64,000 nucleotides of DNA, taken from positions 11,656,001 through 11,720,000 of the forward strand of contig JAWQUS010000017.1 in the NCBI GenBank assembly GCA_036365455.1, read 5' to 3'. The stretch's first letter is position 1. Every line of letters starts with the position of its first letter. The translations under genes were made by a program, and so were the position numbers. The notes beneath the pieces were generated by a model. The model did no database searches. It was given only the letters and a program-made list of their open reading frames with translations, and was not told the origin of the DNA. Of this stretch, positions 24,401 through 39,400 are shown one piece after another. This DNA comes from Macrosoma leucophasiata. Taxonomy: Eukaryota > Arthropoda > Insecta > Lepidoptera > Hedylidae.

Positions 24401-27400
24401 CATAGAAATTATGCTACAAAGCAGACATAAAATAAGACTTTCAGATCGAAAACTAGTAAGAAATTTAACATATTATTAGAGGCTTTAAAAAAATAGATAC
24501 CGATAAAACCTTTATTTTGTAACAGTAACAATAAGTACCTACAATAATGAGTACTCTTAGATAGAGCACTCATTCGCAGAGCCTTAAATGTATCATAACA
24601 AATAGCAATATCAAACAGATACAATTAGCTTTTAGTCTTTTAAGATGAAGATTCAACTATCTAAATATATAATAATATGAATTGCTTTTATTATTAACCT
24701 CGATATAATTTACTGCGATTATTTATAAATATTCATAAGTTTTTTTTCTATTACCTAGTCCATTTTTATTTAAAACATGTTTCGCATTCAATTTAATACC
24801 TACATAAATTAGGTATACATAACACAATTATGTTTCTTTATGTTTGTTTTGTCACGTAATATAATTTAAACTCTATTATAATATATTTTATTTTGAGGTC
24901 CAGTTATTTAAAATTCAGTTATCTATTTTAAATCTATTTACCTATATGACTTAAATATTATTAAGTCTCATTCAGACGAATCACTTCGGAATCTATTTGC
25001 ATTTTGCATCTTTTTAGGGATAATGTGAAGAATCTCCGAAATCTAATTAATCAACACTTTTTACTGCTGTTGGCATCAAATATGACTAACTATACTAAGT
25101 ATAGTTAGTCATATTTGACGCCGCAGGCAAGACCTGCTTCTTGTCTGCGTCTGCCTGTATAGCCGGGATTTACTTAAGAAATTCTGATTGTCGACTGACC
25201 GCACACTGAACCAGTTTGCGAGCTTCTCTCCGCCCTCGTCATGGCAGGGTTTTCATTGCGCTGGGTGATAAATCAGCGAAATGAAAAAACAGATAATCGG
25301 AGATATCGGAGTCATGCGAATACATGTCGTACTGGTGTGGAGCGGGATTGGCATTGCTACTGCCTCTCACCACTTTGCGCAGGGAACCTAACCTTTGTAG
25401 CAATTACACTATCAAACTCACCTCAGGCAACTTAGGCATTTTGTCCGAGTCGTGCGAATGCATGTCGTACTGGTGTGTGGAGCCGCGGCGCACGCTGAAC
25501 CAGCGCGCGAGCCGCCCTCCGCCCTCGTCATCGGGCGGCGGCGCAGGCGGCGCGGGGCTCGCATTGCCGCTACCACTTCGCCACCTTTCGCACAACTCCC
25601 GCGCGCGGCTCAGGGTGTTTCGGAGTTGGCCGCTGCTCCTGCAAGAAAAAAAAAACGCTTCTGTATTTTTTAATTTCTTCTTTATGTATTGAAAGTGGCA
25701 AACAAGCATGCAGTTCACATTGATGTTAAGTGATGACTGCAGCCTATAGACACTCTCACAAAGACCAGAGGTCAAAATGCAGATGCGTTACCACTACTGA
25801 GGCCTAAGTTATTATGTCTCTGTACTGGAAATCACAGGGCCGTACATTACCACCTGACCGGAACACGATAGTGCTGAACACTACCATTTAACGGCAGTAA
25901 TGCGGTGGTGCCTACGCCCGCGAGCTCCGTCACTGGAGCTCTACCACCAGTAAATTTTGAGATATTTTGGATATTTGTGTGATGTGTCTTGCAAAAAAGA
26001 CTTTGAGACAAATGCATGCTTTTGCAGGTTCATGTTGATGATAAGTGAAAAAATAGTATCATAAAAGGGTAAGTACATCGACTTCATCTTTTGTCTCCAT
26101 AACAAGCAAGGCCGTTTATTACCAGAAGCATTAATTCAGCAGTAGATTATCCAGCTACGCATTGAGCAGGGTATGACCTCTATCTTCAACCCGACCAGGA
26201 AATTCTAAGCCGCATGATGCGGGGACTGCCACCAATGAAGGTTCATTGCTTTATTGGTCGAATGAATTGTCGCGTTTGGTGCTCAACTAGGGTTATAGTT
26301 CAATCAAAGAGATAGTCTCCATTATAGTAGGTGTGTATTTAATCTAGTTTGAAGAATATGTGCAAAAGTTTTTTTTTAAACATAATAGCAATTGAGGCAA
26401 ACCGTTGTGTTTTGTGCATGTCTAAATATATTTTGTCCAAAAATGGTAAAGCTGGGTACGAAGTATGAGGTGTTATTAAAACAGCTAATAAATTTGCATT
26501 ATTATAGCCAGTTTCTTGTCGTGACTAAGTATTCAAATTCAGAGATTATATTATACAACATTGGTCATGAATTAATACAAAAAACTGGATCGTATTTCGA
26601 GCTCAACGCCTCTTCGTAAGAATCGACACGCGGCGTCATGTTGTCTCCTTATATGACGAAAGATATCTGTAAATATGCCTACCGCAGCGAAAGAGTTAAT
26701 TGTGGCTAAGTACATACATTCTGACATTATAGTCAAGGACGCGACATAATACAGTCATTAAGAGATTCACCCAGCCTGACATAATCGCTTCTGCATCGCC
26801 GCATGACGACTTTTCAGTCACGTAAGGATGTCATTGCCATTTCGGTTTACATGCTCACGCGCAGGCGCGGTCTGAGGTCGGGGATAGTGGTAAAGGTCAT
26901 GATACTCCCTCAAATAATACACATCGAATTGAAAAATTAAAAAAAACTTCCATCGAATTAAAACCGTTTTTTTCGGATTTATCTCAGGTAGGTATCAAAA
27001 ATATTATTTAAAATCAGAAAAAAATACAGTTTTATTTCAATGAATAGAGCTCGCGAAGACAAGAACATACTGCTTAGGTATATTAAAAACATTATTAATT
27101 TCAAGTTTAAATTGTCATAACAATGAAATCATAAATTGGCATTATATAAATAGTCTCCAATGACACAATAATAACTTTTATGCAAATAATGATCATATTG
27201 ATCATCCAAAGACTGAGGTCTGTGTCTGTTTTTATGGTGCGGGCAAGTTTTGATACTAAGAATTTTGTGCTCTAAAGGATATTATCGAATCAACCATATT
27301 CTGAATGGACCTTAATTCACTATATCGGCACCAGCTGTCCTGCATGTGTCTCTACTAGAGAAGTTCGAAGTAATTATGTCCGCACGGGTTTTGTGACGCT

Positions 27401-30400
27401 TAACTATGTATACCTATCTAAATACCGAAACGGAAATGTAAAGGGAAAATACACCATTTCGCCGTCTATACAAAGTTGAACATGACTCTACTTTTTCTGC
27501 AAATAGCTCCGTCTCATCCTACTGAAATTAGATCTTTGTTTATAACCCTGAATCCTGTGAAAGAAAATAGGCCATTTATCGCCTTATTGCCTGAATATCT
27601 CACACAATTCAGAGACAAAACAAGCAGTAGCGCCTTTGTATATCAATGAGTAGCGCGCAACGACTACATCATAATATATGGAACTCGTGTAAATAAACTT
27701 TAGCTTAAATGCAACCATAGAGCAACACGGGCCAGCGGCCGACTGGAGGGGAGTAGCCATACGCAGGCTTTCCCCTCTGTCAAAGTACAAGCACAAATGA
27801 CCCTATGTCTGTGCCGAGATGTTTAAATGTGTACGTGAAATTGTTTACGCATTTTGTTAAAGTCAAGGTGTGAGTTTCGTAGTAATAGACGAGTTTTGTT
27901 GTGTGAGTATGTCACACAAATTTCCCCCCACAAAATATGACAGACTGTTTTGCATCGGTAATAAACGCTAAGGCTACTCTTGGTCCGCCCAGATCCCGGT
28001 GTCCCAGGAAAACTTTTGGGAAGCGAAAATGTCCCGTTTTCGGTACTCTCAGCAAAAATGTAAAGAAAACTAACGTACCCGACTGAAGTTGTCCTGTAAA
28101 GGTCAATCCGAAATTTTTATATTTTTTGAATAATTTATAATAAATAATCTCAAAAGCAATCGGCAGCGATATGTACCTAAGATACTCAAAGAAGGGCGTT
28201 ATAGCTGGGCGTTCGTTAGTAAGCCTCTTCCCCCCTGGTTTCTTAAAGTTTAATTTTGAGAATGCCGTTTTGAGTGAAGATAAAAATGGTCACGTTATCT
28301 ATGCAACAAACAAAATATTGATCCACATAGTGATCAATGGATCACTTTAGATTCATTAGTCGACGATTGGTCGGATGTGAGCAATTACCACACACGGAAG
28401 AACTTCAATTGAACGGAGCAAAAAGATAACAAATAGTGATTCCTGTTAAAATGACGAAACCGGCCGTAGAAACTGGTAACTCAACTTTCTGGCAATTATT
28501 TAATAACACGTTTATGTCATGTGTTGTGTTAGATTACAACGGTATCATGATTTCATTCAATATTGCTTGTTTATGGATGGATGTCTTATGTTGTAAATAT
28601 TTTGTTGGTTTAAAGATTTTAACACGTGGTTTATACCTTATAATTTCTGATAGAATTTCTGTACAATCTGGACCTGAATGTGAATAAAATGTAAACGTTT
28701 GTATACTTATAAGTATAATAGTGACGTGCATCTCTAAAATTCTAACCCCCTTATTCATAAACGTACGTTTTAGTTATGGGGTTAGTGTACAAAGATAGTA
28801 ATCTCTTAATATTGTAACAATGTAACATTATGTTTAACAGTCAATGTTTCGTTCCTATTGACACTGATCACTGATCAGAGATCATAAAGCCAATATAACA
28901 AATTGTGTAAGTTGTGTACATTTAATCGAATGATCAGCAAGACGATGTCATCATACGCAGAGCAATTGTAAATGGCATTTGCTAATAAAACTCACGACGC
29001 ATTGACTAATAGATCGACAGTATGAAAATGACAATAGAGCAATTAGCCTGACAAACTGCTAAACAAAGAACCGAAGGTTGGCAACAATGTACAGCAGCAA
29101 TATATAAAGTACACAGTATTATGTATCAGTGTGTCGGAGCGGTGAATACATTAGATCGTATTCGGTAATGTGATGAAAGATAAAAATAATACTGTCTTTG
29201 TGGCAATCGCTGTCACTGTTGTAGGGCGTAGCGATTGGGGTAATACACATTTATTTATGATATGTGAATTGGATTTATTTTGTGTTCGTTTTTATTTAAG
29301 TTTTACTTGTGTTACTCAAGACTAGTGTTGCCAGGTGTCCCGATTTGCGCGGGACGTCCCGATTTTCAGGGCACTGGGAAACCCGTCCCGATTAACACCT
29401 GATCGTGACGTTAAATGTCTCGATAAATCACTGATCATCATTACCTCAATCGACGTCCACTGCTAGACAAAAATCCTTTCCAAAGATCAATAATCTTTGG
29501 GGCCCGAGGCTTTTGTAAAATCAATAAATTAATTAAAATCTTTTGGCTTTCTTTTTTTTACAGTCCCGATTTTTAACCCTGGGTCCCGATTTGTTTTACC
29601 TACTGTCACGATTTAAAACAAATCGGACCTGGCAACACTACTGAAGACCGTTATAGCCCATAGCAAAAGGAAATACTGTTTTTATAAGAAATGCGATGCA
29701 CATAATATCCTACTAGGATAAATTATTATTAATTTCATTTAGAGATTTTATCTATCCATAACTATACCGAATTTTGGACAAGGGTGAACTGAATTCTGCT
29801 ATACCTATTGGTAATAATTCTACGATATGGTACTTAGGTTTCTATTTACACTATAGTAGGTCACATCATACAAATCGACGTTTTTGATTAAGATGTGTAA
29901 ATATAAAGCTTCAATTAATTTGAAATTTAAAATTCAATGTTGGGATAACCTGAAAAAGTAATAAATAATAATCACAAAGTCCTTTTCAATATTCGCGTAT
30001 AAATTAAACGATGAATAAGACAATAAGCATAGAGGTATAACGCTAATTCTATGACAATAAGGTAGACTTTACTGGCAATACATAGGTATATTCTACCGTA
30101 GACATATCTACCTAATTACATTCTAGAGCTTAGTCGCTCATAAATATTATTACAAAACACCATCTGACATATTCACACTTTGTTAATTGAAAAATATCAC
30201 GGTTTATCTCACCTAAATAAACCAATGTTTGTATAACAAAACCTTGTAAGGCGTAAATGCGAATTGACACTTGCCGATAGAGTAATCACACGATAAACAT
30301 TTGCAATAGCATAAGATGTTTAAATTAGAACCATACTGTAGTTGGTCAAACTTAATATACTTATTACGCGGTTGCAAAATCTTCAGACTAAATACAGGAA

Positions 30401-33400
30401 GTGTCAGTTACTTCACAACCCGTCTAGAATATAGAAATCTAATCAACTAGCTCACTAATACAGTTAGTTGAACTGCCTTGAAATAATGGATCAGATTACG
30501 TACGGTTCAAAATTTACAACCGAATAACTATTAAATAACGATAATATAACGATCAATTCACGTTCGAAAATAGTATTATAATTATCGTTGAATAAATTGA
30601 TATTCCTTTTTGAGATTGTTTAATACCTTGTACTTTATAATAATTATAACTTTACATAATACCGTAAAGCTGTAAATTTATCGTTATCTGGCGTAGGTAC
30701 TGGTTGTAATATTGTAGGAATTTGCATAATTTTACTTATGTCGCGGACAGAATTCAGGTAATTTCTATGTTGCAAGTTTAGTAAAACCTTGAGAGTACAT
30801 TTACTAAATGGTGTGAATCGCCCACGCTCTATTGGCATGTCACACGATCGCAATACGAATTAATAAACGACTCTAGACAAATACTTAGCGCTTTATTGAA
30901 GTTGGGACTAGGCACATATCGCAGTTTAGGTATAAACTTACGTATTTAATGGTAATACTTTTAATTAGGTACAATAGCACGTCCGCCTTGGCTAGGTTTG
31001 CCAGACGTCCTATAGTTAGTCCCAAAGCCGGACATAGTTAGGCTTTTTGATTCCGTGTCCAAAATAAACAATCTACGGCTTATGTTAAGCTTTTTGCATT
31101 CCGCAAACTAGCGAGTGCCGAGCACTGCCAAACGCTTCTGTCACGGGTGTCCGGCATATTTACCCTGATTGCCGGCCAAACTGGCTGCTCTGTCCGGATA
31201 TCAGGTTAAGCGACCTGGTAGGCTTCACAAAGCTTTACAAAAAAAACAATTTTAACCGCGGTAAAAAGGATATTCATATAATCTTGGTGAACGCACATGT
31301 ATTAAAGGTAAAGATTTATTTAAACGTTTTTACTTAGTGTAACTTCTGCACCTGTAAGTACCTACTATGAATTATTCTGTGGTTGGGGATTGCAAGTAAA
31401 TAATCAGCAATAAACATGACGGACGGCGCACTGTCTGCAGACTCGTCAGCTTATCGCATTGACCTATGCTTTATGTCATAACATAAACATTTAACGGGGT
31501 GTGTGAAATAACACTAGACACGACATTTTACTATCCTGTTCTGTCATATCAGTCATTTGTCAGCAATTTCATGTACAAAGTCTAACTTTTAACTGTTATA
31601 GGTATAATCCACTCGACCCCAATTACTAAAAAAGCTCTCAATGACAAAACAATCATTGTTAATGAATCCCGTCCAAGAATCGTTGAGAGACCTATTTTAA
31701 GCTTTCATCATTCAGGCTAGCAGCAATTTAGATACGTTAAAAGAATCGCCTATAGTAGCAATAAAAACGTATGGTTATTTATTAGGGAGTCATGAGGCGA
31801 CAATGACAATAGGGGCCGGTAATTATCTCGAAGCTCAAGTACAGTGAATTTATTTGTCATTATCGGTAGCGAACATACAAATTGGCGAGGCACCCTCAAC
31901 CTTGACATTATTATTGTAATCTCTTCGTTTTAATGTCAAACACGACTAGTCAGGCAAAAAAATGCATAATGGTATTTTAAAATTAGATTTGCCTGAAGTG
32001 TTCTTACTATAAAGTGTATGTGGGTGACAGTTCAGTCAGTTTTGTCAAATGATTCAAAAGTAGAAAGTTATGCGGGCTAACACCAAAAAGGAGGACAATA
32101 ACTAGGTTTTATTTTGCGTGGTTTTTAACGTTTTTACGAGAGCATTGATCACGGTGGCAGTGCCCTCTGGAGCTTGAACACAGGAAATTTGTGTTAATTG
32201 GTTGCGCCGTCGAGCGCTAATTGCAAGCGCGACGGGACCACACCACACAATGCAGGGAGGAAGTCCAGTGCGCCAACTGTCAACATCTCGCTATAAGTAC
32301 CAATTGTGTTAGCGCTAGGGTTGCTAGATACTAACTTATTATTGGTGGGAGGTTATAAATATCTTAGTAACGATTGCGCGCCGTGGAGCGGGACTACATC
32401 ACAAAATGCGGGGAGGAATTCTAGCGCGCCAGCTGTCAGCGTTTCGCCAGAACTATCAACTGCGTCAGCGCTAGAGGATTGTCTGTCCGTCTCTCAATAT
32501 CACCGTCAGTAGGTACAGAACGAAATAAGAAAGTCACTCAACAATGTCTTCTTTGAATTCTATAACATACAGATATTTAATGTATATGTATGTAACATCT
32601 CTGACTTACTATAAAATAAAAAAAAAAGGTATCTTTTTCTTTTCGAAGACTGTCTGTGAGGCAATCGTTGTCACTGTTGTATTGCATTAGTTTGTAAAAC
32701 GGGAAATGAGAAGTTTTGCTGATATATATTTGTGTTGTACTTATTATATACTAGCGACTCGCTCCGGCTTCGCACGGATAGCATTAATTATATTTTACTT
32801 AAAGAAAAATGGAAAGAAAAATTTGACTTCAGGCGAGACTCGAACTCGCGGAATCTAGTCCAGCCGCTCTTCCAATTGAGCTACTGAAGTCCTTCCCGAT
32901 TTGTCAAATCTTTCCTTCACATTTATTGCATTGCTTTATGGTAGCAGAACTGCTCAAATCCCCTCCAGCATTACTGGTGGTAGAGCTCCAGTGACGGAGC
33001 TCGCGGGCGTAGGCACCACCGCATTACCTGATTTACTTGCCGCTAAATGGTAGTGTTCAGCACTATCGTGTTCCGGTCAGGTGGTAATGTACGGCCCTGT
33101 AATTTCCGGCACAGAGGCATAACACCTTAGGTCTCAGGAGTGGTAACGCATTTGCATTTTGAACTTGGTCTTTGTGTGGGTGTCTATAGGCTGCAGTCAT
33201 CACTTAACATCAATGTGAACTGCATGCTTGTTTGCCACTTCAATTACATAAAAAAAAAAAAAAAACTAATAAAAACTAAACTGGCCAATTTTTAGGTCAA
33301 AGAATCAGCATTGCCATCCAACGAGGCAATGCTGCCAGCCTTCTGGGTACCATAACACAGGATGGCAGTGATGCGGAATTTTTAGACTCATGTTGTTTTT

Positions 33401-36400
33401 AGTTTAAGTATAACTTTATTTTATGTAAATATTATTTAGCTTTTAAATATATTTTAAAGTTTTTATTTATTATGTAGTTTAATGAAGGTTTTTTGATAAT
33501 TTATTGTTTAAATTGAACATCTGAAATAATTTGAAATATTTATTGTTTAGTTGGCAACAAAAACAAAAAATATCAAATCGAATTAAAATGTAGATTTATA
33601 CATTCGATATTTTTTTTATATTTTGAGAAGCTACGCTGTGATTTTTTGCTCGTTCGTCTTTTTATAATTTTGTAGTTGGATCAAGAAAGAGATTAATCGA
33701 TGACACGCAGGGTCAAAGATTTTTTTAATAATGATATTGATATATCGATATTTTTTTATATAGGTATCGAACACTGGTACTGATATTTTTAAAATAAAAA
33801 GATCAACAGCCCTACATCGAGTTTGACAAGCTGACAACGACAAGACAGTGACATCTACAATTTTTTTTAGGGTCACGGCACAAGGCATTGGATCTATCGC
33901 CATTCCACCCTATGTGTGACGTCATATGGCGCATACGTCTTTTTAGAATACACTAACTTTCAAAGTAGAAATTATGAATGAAAAGTACAAAATTTCGAAA
34001 AATGGTTAAACACGGGTGCCCTAGTTTTGGATTAACTTTTAAATAATGTAATAAAACATGTAGGTTAAAAATATGAAATCTTGTCAATTGTTACGGATGA
34101 ATGAGACACGACTGATAAATACAATTTATCACATTTCCACGAATATTTAGCGTTTGTAAAGCGTGTAAAGTATTTATCATTGAAGCGAAAGCGAGATAAA
34201 CTGTAACAGTTAACTGTAATGTAAATAATAGATAGGTGTTCCAAAATTAATCATAGTGTCAAAGCCATTCTCATTTGTTAGCAAATATACATATACAAAT
34301 ATACATACTTAGCGAAAATAGAAAAAAAAAAATGAATATGTCCTAAGCTATCTAACTGAATAATTAGGTACATTTTCCATGTCTGTTTGTCAAGTTCAGC
34401 GATCGAGATTTAATTTTAATTTTCTATTCAATACTTTTTTAAATGGTGCGCGTGAAGTATTTACATTATTTACGAGTAAGTAATTCAGACCATTCAAATA
34501 CATTGCTCTCACTGATGATGTTTTTTTGTCGACATAGGAATCCCGATTAATTGATCTATTTTCGATTTGGACAACAGAGTTATTACGTTATATAATTTTT
34601 ATGTGAACATCATGTTCTTTCACTGCGGTACCTGCCTATATTGAGAAAAAATCGAACCTCCATTTTCCAGGGTGGAGAACCTATCGATTCTCTAGATCGA
34701 ACCAGTACTATGGATCGATTAAAATTCCGATTAATCGACGTTAGATTGTAATCCCTAACACAAACAATGAAGTTACAGTTTTAAACGTTAACTTCAACAC
34801 TCATTCAAATTAAAATTAAAAAAAAAAACAAATAGGAGCAACCGTGACATGTCGTAAAACTACAATAAAGTGGCAGCATGTTGGACCACTTTAAAACTCC
34901 CCCATGTGAGAGTATTACATCTAATTTTGGAATCTCCATCAATCATACTTAGGGCAGACAGAAGTCAGAACAATTTCCTTCGTTTTAAATAGCAAACACA
35001 CCCCAATATACTATCCAAGTTCGGTTACTGCCATTCAAATATTTTATAGACGATTTTAAATTAAACTAAAGTACAACTTAATTTCCCATTTTGTTAATAA
35101 TAATGTAATGAAACCGCTACTTGATGACATCATTAACGTTGTGTCGGAAAATACAGCTAGTGGTCATTCACACTAGTTTTTTTTAGTATCAAGCCAGATC
35201 TAGATTTTGTGATCATTCATTCGAGAGTTAAAAATGCATGACCAATTCACATGAGCTGAAAAATGGCAGTTTTTTTAATTGTGTGCACATTTGAGAGGAA
35301 GATGTTATTTAACACCTTTACTAAGTACAAAATGAACATACAAAGAACATTTTATTAGTATAGTGCAAGGATAATAATGAAATTGTTGCATCACGCCCAT
35401 AATTCTCGGAGGGGTATTTATGGGTAAATGCACGTATTCAAGCTTATATGAAAACAGAGGGTCGCGAGATTTTTTAGATCTTAGGGCACATTTCCAATCT
35501 CCGAGTGTGGCACTGGGATACTTTCGAAAAATGGAAAATCCCAATAGCATCTATCTGACCCGAGCATCGAAACTAGGACCCCAACGTAGTACTAGACTAG
35601 TGAGGCTGATGTGTCAGTTTTTGAGCAGTTTTAATAGTAAACAAATGAATAAACATATTTTTATTTTTTAAATTCTCTCAATATACGAGTGCCACTTAGA
35701 CATGGCTCAGTAATATTGATCACAGTTCACAGATAGTAATCGGAACTAAAAGTTATCTCGAATGACCCATTGGTAACTAAATGTATAATATGCCACGAGA
35801 TAACAACCTCCTTCGCCTCCAGGATAACCTATGACTACACCAGGAACTAGATATTATAGTAATAAAATTGAAGTATTAAATTGAAATGCATAAATACAAT
35901 TTAAAGAATATTCGTTATTGTGGTATATGATAATTCGAATGTTAAAAAGATTTTTAATCAGTTAAATACAGCGTAAAATTAGCTACAATAAATATTGATG
36001 GAGTTACCTAATGCGCATCAACAAAAATAATATTTAGGAACCAATGCAGAATACATTGCTTTTAGTGTATATGTACATAGAGCATCACGGGCCACCAGCC
36101 ACGGCGGTCTGGAGGAGAGCAGCCATAGCGTTTATTACCGATGCAAAACAGTCTGTCATTTTTGGCGGGGGGAAATGCGTGTGACACACACACTACAACA
36201 ATAGTCTATTACTACGAAACTCACACCTTGACTTCAACAAAATACATAAACAATTTCTCGCACACATTAAAACACCAAGGCGACAGGCACAGGCCCATTT
36301 GGGCTTATACTTTGACAGAGCGGAAAGCTTCTCGCTTCCGGTGTTGCTCATGTACCTACGGCAAAGTAAGTTAATTAATCTACATGTTGGTGAATCGTCA

Positions 36401-39400
36401 CTGAAGACAAAACTCAACAACTTTTTTTAAGTTTGAGTGAGAGAGCCGAACACTCATGAAAAAGTCGAAAAATTTAATGATGTAGGTATCATTTGGTGTC
36501 AAGGTTATGGATTGTAAAAAATGCGACAACAAAGGCGACTGAAATAGAGACGCATATTTCCTTGTTCTGTCTGATTACCACATTTTCGAACACTATCTGA
36601 TCGAGGTGGTTGCGGTTCCCTCGGCGCTTAAACATAGGTTCCTTTAAAACTGACGTTAGCAACGCTCGTGCAAGTGCTGTAAATATTTTTACATCACATA
36701 ATGTGGTAAGGGTGAAGATACATACATTACATACATAATGTTGTAAATGTCGATTACCATAAATGTGAACTGCAAGTTTGTTTGCCAGCATAATAACGCA
36801 AAGAAAATTGTATTAAATAAGAATGTGGTAATGACCTGGAGTCCAGCGTGGAATTGAGCCTTTGTGAGCGCCGCAGCGGTGCGTTCCGCACTGCGCTCAC
36901 CGGCTCCTCCCAGCTGCCGCCCGCCGACCGGTGCTCATCTGCATATTACAAAATCCACGTTTAATACAATAATATGCGAATAGGAAGCGATTAGTGCCGG
37001 GTATAGCCTGAAAAGTATAAGGTGATTCCTTAAAATCTTGTAGGCCTGTAAGGAGCGTGCAGGGTTAGTAGGTACCTACTCGCGAACTGTATGTGATGAA
37101 TAACTCCAATTTACAACTGCTTTTCGCGATAAATAACTGTCAAAAATGTTGAGGTGAGTAGGTTCAGTACCTACATGCCACAGACCAGTGACTGGCGGCT
37201 TCATTTTGTTACAGCCTAAACCGGGATTCAGCAAGTGTATTGACGTGGTATCGACATGAATTTGCCTTCATAGGTACGTGAATTATGTAATCAATTCTCG
37301 ACAGTGCATATTGGCAGTCATATGCCAACGTTCAGATATTTGTGAAATTTTTGGTTACGTCGGATTAATCACAATTTACAATGTTGTGAATACTCCTTCA
37401 CAGTTTTGAGATCAATGTCAGATAAATACATAACTTATTACGTTATTGGTGGGCGTGTTCCTGTAACACTTCTCGGGGTAAATTTAAGGTTTATCTGATT
37501 TATAAGGTTTTTTTTTACATTACATCGATTTGACCCACATAGTCCATCAATAAGGTACGAGTTCAATAAACTGGTGTCTCAGTTTATAAAGAATATTATT
37601 TTTCAGCTCACAGTTTACATTGAACGTATAATTCAACTAACTATATAATATATATACATAAAATTAGAGATTTCAACGTTGCCAATCCCTCAGGCCTTCT
37701 TTGTTATACCTTTGTACCGGAAATTATGGAGCCGCACATTATCCCCTGACCGGCACACGATAGCGATGAACACTACCGTTTAGCGACAAGAAGATAAGGT
37801 AATGCGGTGGTGTTGACGCGTTCGAGGTCCATCTACTCTACTACAGTTTTATCATCTAATATCGTTGACTACGTGGGCAACTAATAGTGGCTTTAAGTTG
37901 ATAAATTATTAGCTACTAGCTGATCGCCCGCGGCTTCGCCTGCGTGGATGTCGTTTTATAAATAACTAAGTAGCCTATGTTCTTTCTCAAAGTCAGCTCT
38001 GTCTCTGTACCAAATTTCAGTAAAATCGGTTCAGTCGTTTGGACGTGAAAAGGTAACAGACAGACAGAGTTACTTTCGCATTTATAATATTATATAGTAG
38101 GGATTAATAGAACTACTCAGTTTCAGAAAAATACTCTAAAAATATAAAATTAGGGGAAAACAGAAATCCTAACAAATGTGAATATCATTAGCAGAGAAAG
38201 AAGTACGAGTTAACACCCACAACTTCCTCGAATTCATCCAGATGTTTCAATATTCTCAATTCTCAGTACACAATACATAAAATAACATACTGTGACGATA
38301 TCCATCCGAAATACGTACCTATTACATTGTACACTTATTCATGTAAGCAGTCATTATAACCCAAAAAAAATAGGTGTAGAAAATGTAACAAAAAATCCTG
38401 TTGTACTCATTAGTTCTATTAAAAGTTGATTATATTCATATCAAACGGTACACAATATCCGTTACATTCAATCATTTTAAAATACAATGCAAATAACCAT
38501 ACAAACATAAATTAAAAACTGGTTCATTAAAAACTAGGTGGTAATTTTTAATTCTTGAGTAGGTAAGATCGAACTTACCCTAATTCAATCCACCGCAGCC
38601 CGGAAAGCGGCAAAGAAAATACAAAAAACACATTAGAAATGAGTGTGAAAGCAAACAAAAATTTGAAATTGACCATACAAAAAAATCATGTGGGTTTTTG
38701 TAGACCTCTCTTCACAGTGCCGAGCACAACTTAAGTGGTTTGAGACCTTGACGCCAAGCGTAGGCGGCGAGGTGACCACGTTTTTGCACCACGCTCTTTT
38801 TACATTAGGCCCAAAACATTTATATTATAATATATTCGAAATCATAAAATATAAACACTGAAATATATTCACAATAGTTACGTACTCAATTTGTATTTCT
38901 TTATCAATTTGCGTTTGAATTTAGTAGCTTTGTTCTCATACTTCCTAGAAGGTTTCATAATGCCACAGTTTTGATACATAACACAGCACTTGCGCGTTCT
39001 TCCCGCTACAGGTCTTTAGAATGCTATCTAGTTGTTACGTAACGATTTGCCCTCAAGATCATAGTTTGTTGTGGTTTACACAGTACACACGCTTACACTA
39101 TACCGCAGTACGTATCACTAATCAACGTACGAAGCAAACGACGTTTTGTTATAAACCCACACAAGTATAATATCTCGTCACTACAACGTTTGAGCGCACA
39201 CTAAACACATAATGGTATTGCTGTATTGCTTTAAGATTCGTCGGAATAAGTTTCGGCAAATTCAGAGCAGGGTTGACGACCTATGGTGTGGTTAAGTGTC
39301 TTATTATATTTATATAGATGCTATTAAATGTTTGCGAAGTTTAAAAGATTGTTTAATGAGCCAATAATAAAACTGAATAAATGGAGACAGCTAAAAGTAG

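Larger units (their letters stand above)
22465..25421 (-). other. Intron C-D
   Basis: The intron includes the exon C relics (25197-25390) and a palindrome at 25077-25117. In 23517-23720 the sequence is GC-richer with an open plus-strand frame, but no family is recognised. Bases 22620-23500 and 23800-25070 show nothing. Confidence 0.65.
25639..36835 (-). other. Intron B-C (11 kb)
   Basis: Recognised content is R1 (25676-25951), a dispersed repeat pair (27700-27985 and 36070-36345), a hAT-like MITE (29323-29640), a MITE copy (31000-31225), an R2 copy (32784-32949), R1 (32973-33265) and R3 (35455-35612). The remaining stretches (26000-27690, 28000-29300, 29650-30990, 31230-32740, 33270-35440) are AT-rich with no gene seen. 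Confidence 0.65.

Noticed and set aside
25324..25775. Plus-strand frames and the long minus frame across exon C
   Set aside because: The plus frames are shadows; the minus frame outside 25422-25638 is intron and R1 sequence.
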